Assembly (NCBI GenBank): GCA_010093605.1
Contig: MU004195.1
Coordinates: 746,708-810,707, forward strand
DNA: 64,000 nucleotides
Direction of reading: 5' to 3'
DNA from: Lophium mytilinum
Taxonomy: Eukaryota > Ascomycota > Dothideomycetes > Mytilinidiales > Mytilinidiaceae
The position numbers were made by a program, and so were the translations under genes. The notes below the pieces were generated by a model. The model was not told the origin of the DNA. It made no database searches and was given only the letters and a program-made list of their open reading frames with translations. This document shows positions 1 through 9,902 of this stretch, one piece after another (the stretch's first letter is position 1; the number at the start of each line of letters is the position of its first letter).

Positions 1-181
1 GTGAAAGCTACACTAGAAAACGAGGGTTTGCGTCCTTGCTAGGACCGGAAACAAGAATGAGAACGCGCGCGCAGTACGTAACAAAGAAAATATCGAATGT
101 TGACCAAGCAATGCTTAAAATCGAAAGCCAATGTCCGTACAGTGAAGAGTAGACAAAAAACGAAAGCAGCTATTGCTCACC

Positions 182-811
182 TTACACCAGCGAAGTCCCC
201 TCTCGATTGCTCCGCCTCCAATCTAGTTCTCCAACTACTAGCATAGCGCAAGAATAAACACTCACAACCATAATAACGACGCCATAAACAATCGCCGCGA
301 ATGCCACAGTTGCAAGTGGGATAGCCATGAGCTCGCTAAGAATTAGTAGCCAGCTACTATATTCAACAATTCGGAATATCAGGAAAAGAAGTGGTCCCGA
401 TAATAGGAAGGCGCACAAGAGCAAAGGAAAGAGATGCCGGCCAGCGGCAGTCTCGATCCCGGTATCACTCTGAGGATGCCCGTCAAGTGCGGAGTCTGTC
501 GCTTGTGCTCGATATACCGGTACTTGATATACCGGGAGTTCAAAAAGCACACTACGGCATAGCGGACAGGTGTTGCGGTTAGGGTGTGGGCCTTCTACCC
601 ACTCGATCAGGCAACTGCGGCCGAAAGTGTGAGTGCATGTAGGGATGTTCTTTACCCGCACCGCTGGGTGATCTGCGGAGAAGTCGAAGAAGCAAATGGG
701 GCAATCAGCGGGATCATAGGGGCTGATGGTGGTGTCGATGGTGCTGAGGTTCTTTGAGATGAACTCCGCGGAGCTGATAGGAAGTGGGAGACAATCAGGT
801 TGTGAAGACAT
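182..811 (-). CDS. RING-finger membrane protein, probable E3 ubiquitin ligase (paralog of next gene)
   Basis: A single open frame of 209 aa starts at the ATG at 811. Residues 37-85 form a RING-like zinc finger (C37xxC40, C59xH61, C67, C82xxC85). The usual fifth ligand position, residue 64, is Gly within the CTHTFGRSC motif. After the finger come a short linker and a strongly hydrophobic C-terminal half (about 126-147 and 153-192) that should form two or three membrane segments, so it may be a membrane-anchored ubiquitin ligase. The finger matches that of the gene at 1447-2997 in spacing, including the Gly, so the two look like tandem duplicates on the same strand. Substrate and membrane are unknown. 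The family call is firm; ligase activity is inferred. Confidence 0.75.
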   Translation of the reverse strand: MSSQPDCLPLPISSAEFISKNLSTIDTTISPYDPADCPICFFDFSADHPAVRVKNIPTCTHTFGRSCLIEWVEGPHPNRNTCPLCRSVLFELPVYQVPVYRAQATDSALDGHPQSDTGIETAAGRHLFPLLLCAFLLSGPLLFLIFRIVEYSSWLLILSELMAIPLATVAFAAIVYGVVIMVVSVYSCAMLVVGELDWRRSNREGTSLV

Positions 812-1446
812 GCTTGCTGGGTATTGAAATCAGTCGAATGATGTGGAAAGGATAGACTATCGGAACGGATTAGGTCTAATATGAAGAGTTGAAAAGCATT
901 GTGAGAACGCATTGTGTGACCATTGTTGGGACGAGAATCTAGTCCTGAACATACTATGGTGAGAGGCAACATTGTATTCGTTGGCATGATGTGATGTTTG
1001 ATGCGCACTCCTAACCGCTTGATACGCGTGTTAGCTCTTAAGAAGGGGCTGGACACCTCTAATAGTGGGGAGATGAGCAGAACCAACAGTGTATTAGGCT
1101 ATGTAATCTTTGCTTTTGACGGTCCTACCCCCACCTCCGATTTTTGTGAACTTTCGATGTACCTAACCAGTGCCAACCAAGTGTACATGGACTTCCATCC
1201 AAACAGTGTGTACTAGTTCTTTTCAAGCGCCGTACCCGGATTTGAAGTGAGGAAGACTGAAGATGATCGAGGTGTCAGGAGTTCGCCGTCTTGTTTCGAG
1301 AAGTAACAGTTTTAAAAGCTGACCAGGATGCTGGCTATACAACGAGATCCTTTAATGGAGTCGCACCTTCGGACATCACCACGAAGAAACGATTAAGGTA
1401 CGCGCTCTCCGACCCACTACGCAGTCTAGCCTGGGCGTCGCTGCCA
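812..1446. other. Intergenic region between the two RING genes
   Basis: About 635 bp upstream of the small RING gene and downstream of the larger one. It should hold the promoter of the 182-811 gene. I see no further coding frame, repeat or RNA gene; the short open frames here are not protein-like. Confidence 0.5.
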
Positions 1447-2997
1447 CTACTGCCTAGAGCGCCACTCCTCCTCATCGCGACGCTGATGCTGGTACGCCTG
1501 GAAGTGTAGTTGTCCAAACTGGTTCGACGGCATGCCTCCCCGCTCCAGCGTCAAAGAATCCCCCATCTGCGCGTGCAAATATTGCCTCTGAGTCGACATC
1601 GAACGAACAACGACGTTCTGTGAAGTGGCTTCCAGCTCCGCCAGCCTCGAAGCAATTCCACCCGGTGTCAAACCTTCTCCACGCCTAGGTTCCCCTCGTT
1701 GAAGTTGTTTCTGTCGCTCAGACTCTTGTTCGCTCCGCCACGCCTCCGCCATTCGCTGCCGAACGTTCGCTGCCTCCTGCTGAACTCCCGCTAAACGTTG
1801 CTGAGATTCCTTTAGCTGATTCTCCAGTGCCCGCTGCTGATCCTTTTCCTTGCGGATTCCGGTTTCCAGGTCGGTAAGTTCCTGGCGGAGCTGGGCATGG
1901 CTGCGCGCAGACTCACTCTGAACATCCGCGTCTCGAGGCAGCCACGCTGGAACTCCTCGTTCGCTTCTAGCTTCCATCATAGCACGCGCCGCGTTCCTGT
2001 TCTCTATAGCCATCTCCCTCACAGCCGCGGCACGAGCACGATGTTGCATAAGATCGAGCCTCCGGGGGCCTGGTGGGGCACCAGGGCGAGGCACGAGACG
2101 TCGCCTAGTGCCTATCGGGGCTTGCAGAACAGAAGGGCCTGTGGAAGTGTCCGCGCTGCTCTGTAGTTGATCCCGTGAGCGCTGAGCGTCCTGCTCCTCA
2201 AGCTTTCTCAAAAGAGAATCGATCTGCTCACGGCCTGCCGCAAAGTCCCGTAGCAGTCTGGCTCTCTGAGGAAAGGCGTTGGGTTGATCCTGTTCAGCTT
2301 CTTGAGAAGCACCCGCCGTAGCTTGCTGCTCATCATCAAGCCTCGTAAGAGCTTCGGCGCGAGGACCACCAATTGGCTGCGATCGCGCAGGCATTGTCGT
2401 GGTCCGCTCCAAACGCGCAGCGAACTCGCCCGGCTGTTGTTCGTTGGCCGTCGAGCGGGTCTGCTGCCACCGCTGACGAAGTTGTGCCATACGAGCGGAG
2501 ATGTCGTCGAGCGAAGCAGCGCCAGTCGTAGGGCCGGAGCCGTCCAGCTGAGAAACTTCGCCCATGTTAAACAGTCCACCGGCACGTCGCACAGTACGTG
2601 ATGGATGCCTGCTGGGGCGCGGTCCGAGAGAGGGGGGCCCAAGCCGGAGGTTGGCACGCTGTAGATTCCACAATGCGATATCATGCCCCATCAGCTCCAA
2701 ATCAGACAGTCCATTTGGATCCAGTCGATTACCCCGCCCAAACAGCGTAATCCTACACATGGGGCACTTGTTATGGTTGAAGTTGAAGCTCTTCGTCCAA
2801 GTTACCAAGCAGTCGCGGCCAAAGATGTGATGGCAGCCTTCGATGCCTGTGATCTGGACCGCTGGATGTTCGGCGCCAAGTTTCTCGTAGCAGATATTAC
2901 ATTCATGAGGCTCGGGATTGTTGATTTCGAGGGCGGTGAGATGATTGGCGGCGAACTCGGAGTGGGTGGAGGGACGAGATGCGCCTAGAGAGGGCAT
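1447..2997 (-). CDS. RING-finger protein with long coiled-coil tail
   Basis: An intronless frame of 516 aa starts at the ATG at 2997. The N-terminal RING (C33xxC36, C55xH57, C63, C78xxC81) has Gly at residue 60 where a Cys or His ligand is usual, exactly as in the adjacent paralog. Residues roughly 100-350 are low-complexity and Arg/Ala/Gln rich. About 360-430 is a Glu/Gln/Lys/Arg-rich heptad stretch (for example QRALENQLKESQQRLAGV) that should form a coiled coil and allow self-association. No membrane segment is visible, unlike the 182-811 paralog, so the two copies have diverged in their C-terminal halves. A ubiquitin-ligase role is inferred from the finger alone; no target is evident. Confidence 0.75.
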   Translation of the reverse strand: MPSLGASRPSTHSEFAANHLTALEINNPEPHECNICYEKLGAEHPAVQITGIEGCHHIFGRDCLVTWTKSFNFNHNKCPMCRITLFGRGNRLDPNGLSDLELMGHDIALWNLQRANLRLGPPSLGPRPSRHPSRTVRRAGGLFNMGEVSQLDGSGPTTGAASLDDISARMAQLRQRWQQTRSTANEQQPGEFAARLERTTTMPARSQPIGGPRAEALTRLDDEQQATAGASQEAEQDQPNAFPQRARLLRDFAAGREQIDSLLRKLEEQDAQRSRDQLQSSADTSTGPSVLQAPIGTRRRLVPRPGAPPGPRRLDLMQHRARAAAVREMAIENRNAARAMMEARSERGVPAWLPRDADVQSESARSHAQLRQELTDLETGIRKEKDQQRALENQLKESQQRLAGVQQEAANVRQRMAEAWRSEQESERQKQLQRGEPRRGEGLTPGGIASRLAELEATSQNVVVRSMSTQRQYLHAQMGDSLTLERGGMPSNQFGQLHFQAYQHQRRDEEEWRSRQ

Positions 2998-3524
2998 GTT
3001 TGGGGATTGAGGGAGCCTGGGGGTTGGCGGATGATGGGTTACGGTGGAAGATTGATTTTCGGTGTGAGCTGTGTGCGGTGGGTGGTGGGTGGTGGGTGGT
3101 TAGCGGTTGTGGTGTTGTTGTGATGTCAGGGAGCGCGAGAGAATAAGAATGCGACTGGCATTTATGTTGGGAATCACACAGGTAGGAGGGTGAATGGCGG
3201 GCGCTAATTTGAGTTTGAAACAGCGAAGAGGTGATTGTAGGAAACTTGAGCATCGCTACCGGTGGTGGCATGGGGATATTCACCTACAATGCATACAAAT
3301 CTTGTGGTTCATTCAGACAACAAGGAGACGAACCCAATCCCTTGTCCTGACTTTGAGAGACCTCTAAAATTCCTGATGCCGTCTCACAGAGCCTATACCT
3401 ACACGTCCCAGACGATTAAACGCCAAAAGCCCGCCGCCCGCTATTGCTACCGTGATGCGATTCAGAGTGCATCCCCATCTAAAGCCCGATACCAAAAGAA
3501 CACCTCAAGCGCCTGTCCTTAATC
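2998..3524. other. Intergenic region upstream of the large RING gene
   Basis: About 527 bp between the RING gene start (2997) and the SSL1 stop (3525). It contains a GT-rich stretch near 3080-3115 and is the likely promoter of the RING gene. No other feature seen. Confidence 0.45.
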
Positions 3525-5376
3525 TTATCCATTCATCTCCGTATCTGCGCTCTCTTCATCGTTCCGCGTGCCTGCTCCTCCCAGACATCCGGGGCAGTTA
3601 TGTAGCACCTCATGGCAGAACACGTCGCAGTCGATGCAGAAATGGCTCTTGCATTCCCGACACTCGTATCTAAAAGACTCGCTCGCTGTCGCCAACTCAT
3701 CCTCGTTCGAGTCGTCGCCACTTCTTTGCCTCCCATTAGCAGCAATGATGTGCGACGTCGCCGCCGCGACAGCCCCGTTCGCTGCGCTGGTTAAACTCTC
3801 CGCAGCGTTTTCGGTATGTGATGATGGAGGTTCTGGGAAGTCACTCAGACAGCTCATGCACTGCTTGCTCCCCTTCTCCCTAGCACGCTGCCAGCTGACT
3901 TCGATCCAGTTGCGGAGGGGGAATAAGTGGTGGTAACTTCGCGCTAGGTGGGTAGACAAAATGAGCGTGAGATGGCATCCCGGGCAGGTTGCTGGAAGAC
4001 TGCAAACTTTGGCCTTGCATCTCGAGCAAGTGTATCCGCCACGCGTGAGATTGCCGTGGCAGGCACAGAGAGTGGGGACGTCTTCGATAACGCGGGATGG
4101 GAAACCCATCTGAAGCAGCGACGCCCCGGATTCGGCTGGAGCAGCAGCGCCGTCGGTAGTGGGCACGGAAGAGCGGATCACAGGAGGGGTGGTAGTCGCG
4201 AGAAGGAGCTCGCGGAGGAGTTCCTGATCTGTGGCGACAACGTAGCCGCTTTCGTCGCCTGAGTTTGTACGGCTGACAATCTCTGTGCAGATATGCATGC
4301 GACCGCCCATGCCGATGATGCTTACCCGTATTCGATCCTGGACACATGACTTGATCGTCTTATGGATATCGCCTGGGTCCAGAGTGAGAAGGGCACCAAG
4401 GACTAGAATAACTTCGCGAGTTCCGTGGCTGGGTGTGTGGTACAAGGTCGCTCTGGACACCTCCAAAGCATTCTGTAGACTAGGCGATCCCTTTGGCTCT
4501 TTGGACGTCGAGCTCTTCGGGTCTCTCAGCCCTTGTATGGCGGAGATATGGTCGGCCGGATTACCTGAAAGCTCGGAGACCCTAATGCATATTCCATCAT
4601 GCATTCCCATGACGCACATTTGTGATATGGGGTTCTGTTCGAAGAATTCGCGAACGTACTCCTGGGTGTACTTGATCATGGTGAAATAGCGATTCGGCCG
4701 CATGTCTTTTTCAAGCATTGCTTCGGACAGATCGAGAACGAGAACAACGTGGCGTATGATGCCTCGCTGGAACGCTTTTGTATCCTTGCGGAGCCTATTT
4801 TCAAGGTTAGTTGAGGCTTTTAGATGGCATCATTTACGATCGGCAGATACCACTTTCTGAGAAGAACTGCTCGGGGAACAGGGGGATCCGAGACAGTACG
4901 ATATGGCAGAGAGGGAAGCATAGTATAGTCGATGCCGGGCTCAGGATCTCGCTCGTAGATGCTGAGATCCACAGAGCGGCGACGTCGGGGCATCTTGACT
5001 GCATCCAACATTGTATTTACGAGCCATCTTTTGTGCAAAGTAAATAGAGAAAGGAGCATTCTGGAACAGGAAAGAGGGAGTGAAGCATGTAGAAGAATTT
5101 GCGCCAGAAAGTGCCCTGCAACAAGGCATCTCCATCTCACCTTTTGCGTTTCCTCTCCTCCTCCCGCTCCTGTATGCTCTTCCCAATGGTCCCATCCGCA
5201 GACTCCTTGTATGACTCGAGACCAGTCTTTGCAGATAGTTCCCAGGCGTTCTTTGCGCGACCGTCGCCTCTTTGGCCCTTCTTCCCTTTTCCATGACCTC
5301 GTGTGCCATAGCTGCCACCTCCGCCCATGTATTCGTCGTCCGATGCTTCGATGTATTCTCCATCCGAGTCCGCCAT
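3525..5376 (-). CDS. SSL1: TFIIH core subunit SSL1 (p44/GTF2H2)
   Basis: The gene has two exons, 5376-5141 and 4794-3525, joined over a 346-bp intron with donor GTGAGA, branch CTAAC and acceptor AATAG. The frame closes exactly at the junction (KRKR|LRKDTKAFQRG), giving 501 aa. The N-terminus is acidic then basic. The von Willebrand A-like domain starts at LVLDLSEAM, the typical p44 site. The C-terminus carries the p44 zinc-binding region (CSRCKAKV, CPGCHLTL) and the RING-like CMSCLSDF ... CRECKSHFCIDCDVFCHE ... CPGC. SSL1 is a nuclear TFIIH core component that stimulates the XPD/Rad3 helicase in nucleotide excision repair and transcription initiation. The protein is somewhat longer than the yeast protein because of a Ser/Asn-rich insert between the two zinc motifs. 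Assignment is firm. Confidence 0.93.
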
Positions 5377-6024
5377 TGATACAGGTCAAAAGAAGTCGGT
5401 GGCAAGGCCCAAGTATAGGTAGGTGCGAGTGTCGTTCTTGGGTCGATAATGTGGTCAAGTCTGCGCTCAAGTGAGCTCTACTTGTTGAATTTCTACGGTA
5501 TAATCAAGAGTTTGGAAAGCAGGTGTTGCTTTTGATCGGGTTGCGCGTCGAGGCACGTTGTGATGCTGAAAGCGGAAGAACGCAAAGGAGCTCTAAGAAG
5601 CTCGAGGTGGCGCGGAACCATTCAGGATGTGTGAACAAGACAGACCTAAATTAGCGGTGAATTAAACAGCAGTGCGGGTGAATTGCCACGTCATTATATC
5701 AGCATCAAGAAGGGCTTCGGGTACCTGCACTTCTGAAGTGGTCGAGGGCGAAATCGAACCATGGAAGCCCGCAGTCGACTTGCCACGCGAGCGCACGTGA
5801 CTGATTTCATCTAGTCGCAGAGTCTCCTTCAAGTCAATTGCAAATAGGCAGAGCAAGGCATTGGTAAATGGCCGTATTATTCTATCCTACCGAAGAAGCT
5901 TCGTGTAATTTCAAAGCCAACGGAAAGCACCAAGCCTGGTATATCGCTATGCTAAGACAAATCCCGTCGTCGCGCTCATTAAGAGAAGCATTACTCCGCC
6001 ACCCCTCGTCCCTATTAGCCCCAA
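5377..6024. other. Intergenic region upstream of SSL1
   Basis: About 648 bp between the SSL1 start and the stop of the chaperone-like gene. It holds a CACGTGAC E-box near 5794. No gene or repeat seen. Confidence 0.45.
5794..5801. promoter_or_regulatory. E-box CACGTGAC upstream of SSL1
   Basis: CACGTGAC is the core recognised by fungal bHLH factors of the Cbf1 type. It lies about 420 bp upstream of the SSL1 ATG. One site in 650 bp could be chance; function is inference only. Confidence 0.22.
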
Positions 6025-7257
6025 CTATGTGTACGTCGCCGAGCCTGTAACTCCTGGCATTGGCCAATCGTCCTCGGTGATGCTGGACCAGAATACCCAG
6101 ATCGTAACGACAGCAAGCAGGGTGAACAGCGTCTCGAACATACCACCATTAATCTTGCCGCTAGTTCCGTTGCAGATGTGGACACTGGCTATGTATTGGA
6201 AGATCTGGCCGATGGCAAAGAGCAAGGCTGCGCCGATGAGATACACTATCCAGGGTCAGCGGGCTACTACAGGCAGAAGTGAAGGTGCACATACTCATTG
6301 GCTTCTTTTCGCCGAGAATTCGAAGGACGAGGAACGCTTCTAAGAGGAAGAAGAGGACGAGGAATACGAGGGGAACCAGCTGGTACAAGGTGTAAAGCGC
6401 ATATGCTTGGTTCGGGGCTACCAAAGTGTCGTCCCAGTATCCAGTCCAAGAAAATCCGGTGTCGAGGGCGATGTAGCCGGTTCCAACAAACAGGACGGCC
6501 GAGGAGGCGAAGACTAATGCCATCGACATGGGGGTTCCGTCGTCAAGTAGCTGGTATCCAACAACTCCGTTCAGCAACAGAATCCAGAGTGTTGCAACGA
6601 CTGCGGCGATATGAACAGCGCTGAACGCCTAGCATTATGTTAGTGTCGTCCAAGAATGAATAGAAGGCGCGACATACTCTGCGCACGCCTCCCTGCAACG
6701 GGAAGCCGCCGACTGTGAAGATCTCGCATATCTCGATGATGATGAATCCGATCAGGAACAACTGCATCTCCCTGTTTCAAGTGTCAGCCAAGGCCACCGA
6801 CAGGGTGTGGATCGCGCGTACCGTCGTCCAACAGCTGCCTTCTTCCTTTCCGATCGCCATATCAGGAATGCCGAAATGAGAATCGCGAGGCCGCAGAGTA
6901 GTATCGATCCTGCCAGAGTTAGCCCGAGTCCTCGACGGCCGTTCGTAGTTCACCCACCAAGATTCGCCAGGTGTCTCCCTCGACTCAATGCTATGCCCAC
7001 TAGCTCGCATCCACCATATCCATCTCCTCCTCGAGTTGGCGACTCTTTGAAAAGCTAGTGGCGTCGTCAGTAGGATGTCGCGAACGAGGCTGGGACGGCG
7101 CTTAAACGTACGTTGCAGACTGCGCATCAGGTCGTGTTAGAGAGCTTCATTAACATTGAGGATTCACATGTATCGGAGACTGACCTGGTATAGTTGCGAG
7201 CCGGCTGCCCGAATCGCGACAGAAGTCGTGGAAGTTCCCGTACTGTGTGGAAGGCAT
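6025..7257 (-). CDS. Chitin synthase export chaperone-like (Chs7 family) multipass membrane protein
   Basis: I read seven exons: 7257-7185, 7119-7112, 7054-6958, 6909-6822, 6771-6678, 6628-6295 and 6245-6025. All junctions keep frame and the sum is 304 aa. Exon 2 is only 8 nt and completes the N-terminal motif RLATIPVCNLF. The product begins MPSTQYGNFHDFC and then has about seven hydrophobic spans, starting ILLCGLAILISAFLIW and including a GYQLLDDGTP loop and LGEKKPM. This pattern fits the fungal Chs7/chitin-synthase-III chaperone family, ER proteins that help class IV chitin synthase leave the ER. This copy belongs to a Pezizomycotina branch with RSERKKAAVGRREMQLFL after the first span; it may be a paralog rather than true Chs7, so no symbol is given. 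Confidence 0.8.
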
Positions 7258-8975
7258 CGTTCGGGACAAGGAGTCGACCCCCTAAGTTGCCGGACTCGAT
7301 GTGTCGCGCGCAGGGCTGGCGAGATTGGGGCGGATAGTTGAGCTTTATCGTAAAGATTAGGATCGAAAGCTGCACGATGGCGATCCGAAGAGTCTGGGGC
7401 GAGGAGGCGCTGGATGGTGTTTGGGCGCGCTGTCATTCGGGGTGGCTGAGTACCTAGGAGGTGCAGGTGTTTTGAAACCCTGTTTGCACGGCAAAGTGTC
7501 GATGCACCAACTTCACTTTGAATAACGTGCTCCCACAAACGCGACAGTGGCTGCTTCGGCGGTGAACTTTGGGCCAAAGGTGAATCTCATTGGCAAGGTC
7601 TCTTTTTACAGCGAAGGGAATAATAACGTCTCGAAGGCAAGGGAAGGCCGGCAGACTACTTCGCAGGCACGTAACGCAACCACGGGTGAGTATAAATAAA
7701 CTCTTAGCCCGTTTCATGTCCAGCCGCCTATCATCATAATTTATGCATGCTCAACCCTAGACCGAGGCGCCGTTGGCGGCCTCGCCACCCTTCCGCTTGT
7801 TCACTCCATTCGAACCTCCAGAGTACGAGATATTCATGCCTGGCCAGAGAAGGTTGGGAGTCGGAATGTCGACCTTTACGCCACCTGGGATTCTACAGAT
7901 TGCCCTTGCGCTGGAGCACCTCCCAGCCTCCCTTTCTCCTCATCTTATGACAGTAACACTTGATATTTGCTTGTTGTCGTTCCAGATCAATGTCATGCGC
8001 AGGTATCCCCCAGCTCAGATTGCCAATACCAGTGCTCTCGATCATCCCACCCAATTAGACCTGGCAAGAAAGCGGAGGCCGTCCCGAAACATCTAGGATA
8101 CCCACGCTTCTTCAGCCTCTTAGAGCGACGATTGACTTAGAGAGTCTACCCGTGTTTCGACTGGCCGCATTAGTTCTCTTCAAGTCCCTGAGTGGAGGAG
8201 GCTGGGCCTGCGGTCGGCTCGAGTTCGCCGTGAGCGGGCCTTTAACGGCATAACACTGAGCCCTTCGTGTTTACCAAATCTCAACCCCTCCCTTGAGCTC
8301 GGTACACTGATAAATATTTTTCTAGCAGTCTGATGTTCAAGATATCTCTACTAATATGGAAGATATGTCTCGAGCTACCTGCATGGCTTGTAAGACAGTG
8401 CCGCGTGTGCGTCACGCCTAGCCTGTTTCCACATTCACGCTGTTACGACTGCTCAGGTAAACACAAATGGGACAATAGGATGTATAGTAGAGACTATACA
8501 TCGTAAGCTAAGGAGGAGAAAGAGATGCTAGAAGGCAAAGTAGCTGTAGACGAGTCCTCAAGCTCATCGTTTCTCTGAATGTCATGTGACGAGTCACAAG
8601 TAAGATAACCAAAGCGACAGGCCTGCGTTTGGGCTATGGCATACAGCGTCACTCATGCTAACACTATACCTTACTTTAAAGTTAACTGTATACTAGCAGA
8701 GCTCAGGAAGGTGGCAATGCTCAGACAAGACAGCAGTGTCGTCCAAAGTTCCAATTGAAACTCTACAGTAGTTGCTACTTCAATCCCTCCACAATTAGTC
8801 GGGGAGGGTGCCGTTTCTAGGCTTTCCGCAGTGGACGGACATGGAAAAGATGAACCAGAGCGTTGGACAGCCTCCCGATGCCAGGCATCCAGGCCTCCCG
8901 GAATCACGCCATGTGAATACAGCTCCAACTCTTACATCCAATCCCCTAGACAAGACGTCCTATCAAAACAGCGGT
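7258..8975. other. Gene-poor region
   Basis: About 1.7 kb upstream of the chaperone-like gene, including its promoter. Short open frames occur (for instance 7773-8096) but lack recognisable motifs or a good start. The stretch 8280-8700 is richer in A/T than the flanking genes. No repeat or RNA gene recognised. Confidence 0.4.
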
Positions 8976-8978
8976 TAA

Positions 8979-9902
8979 CCGGCCACCCAGGACCTGTACC
9001 TACTTACCCCAGAAACGTTCGTGTTTGGAGTACCTGATCTATACCAAACAGCTAAAGCGTTGGCTCCACGACACCGACGATTTGGCAAGTTTCGCGCAAT
9101 GGCTTTCGCATTCCTATGCCGTGAGCTAGCGCACGCTCTGTCAGATATACAAAGCGTGCTTCCAATCTACTGGGCACCAGACGGCGCGAGCGAGACTACG
9201 TTTATGTTCCCTAACTTTCTAGCACTATCTACTCTCCTTGATGGCCGACAGGTTGTGTTGCCGTTCAAATGCAACATTCAGGGAACTTGGGAGCCGCGAT
9301 GGTATAACGACGTCTGAGAGTTGCGTGGGGTTCTCGGGGACGGCATTGGGCAACCTCGGTTTACTCCAAACTTATCACAGCCTTCTAAGCTATATGCTAC
9401 GTTATCAAAGCTTGCGGATCGGATCCTACACACGGCACATTCCATCGCGTGGACAACAGAGCCGCCCACTCAGCCATTTTCGCGGGTTTCCACAACCGAA
9501 TTCCACCTCACAGCGCCAGCGCCGCTTAGTGCTCTACCTTTTACGCTCCGTAGTGGCGGAAGAGATGTATCTGTGGATGGCGAGCCAAGCTGCGATATGT
9601 TTGCTGGCTGTATGGGCAAGCCAGTCGCAGGCTCCATATACTGCGAAGGCCACTTCAACCAATGGGTTTGTCTGGGGTCGCTTAAGGATATAGGGTCGGT
9701 TCTAGCGGGCCAAGGCGTCAGAGACGAACTGCCTGGAGCAACTCTATACCCGGTGAAACAGTCGTTGGCTCTATGTACCGTCCACAAAGCACTTTGTCCA
9801 GACTCTTCAATTAGGCGAGAGGACTTCCATGACGCGGCGGTGGACACGCAGGCTTTATTTGATGTCTTGGAGGCAGCCATGGCATGCGCCAATACTAAGT
9901 AG
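8979..9902 (+). CDS. Possible hypothetical protein, split or decaying
   Basis: One reading frame is protein-like from just after a stop at 8976 to a stop at 9902, but a TGA at 9315 interrupts it. A 69-bp intron from 9312 (donor GTCTGA, weak) to the CACAG at 9380 would remove the stop and keep phase, giving about 285 aa. No ATG opens the frame upstream of 9312, so an additional 5' exon is needed, or the gene is broken. Segments such as FVFGVPDLYQTAKAL and CDMFAGCMGKPV, the latter followed by CEGH, look like folded protein; the Cys/His group could be a small metal site, but I recognise no family. The region is otherwise gene-poor. A pseudogene is as likely as an intact gene. Confidence 0.33.

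Noticed and set aside
3262-4689. Plus-strand frames opposite SSL1
   Set aside because: Shadows of the SSL1 coding exon with no protein-like features.
4820-5470. Open minus-strand frames of 216 and 154 codons overlapping the SSL1 first exon and intron
   Set aside because: They are out of frame with the conserved SSL1 exons and carry no recognisable motif.
5740-5770. GGTTCGATTTCGCC on the minus strand, resembling a tRNA T-loop
   Set aside because: The flanking bases do not pair into a 5-bp stem and no cloverleaf is present.
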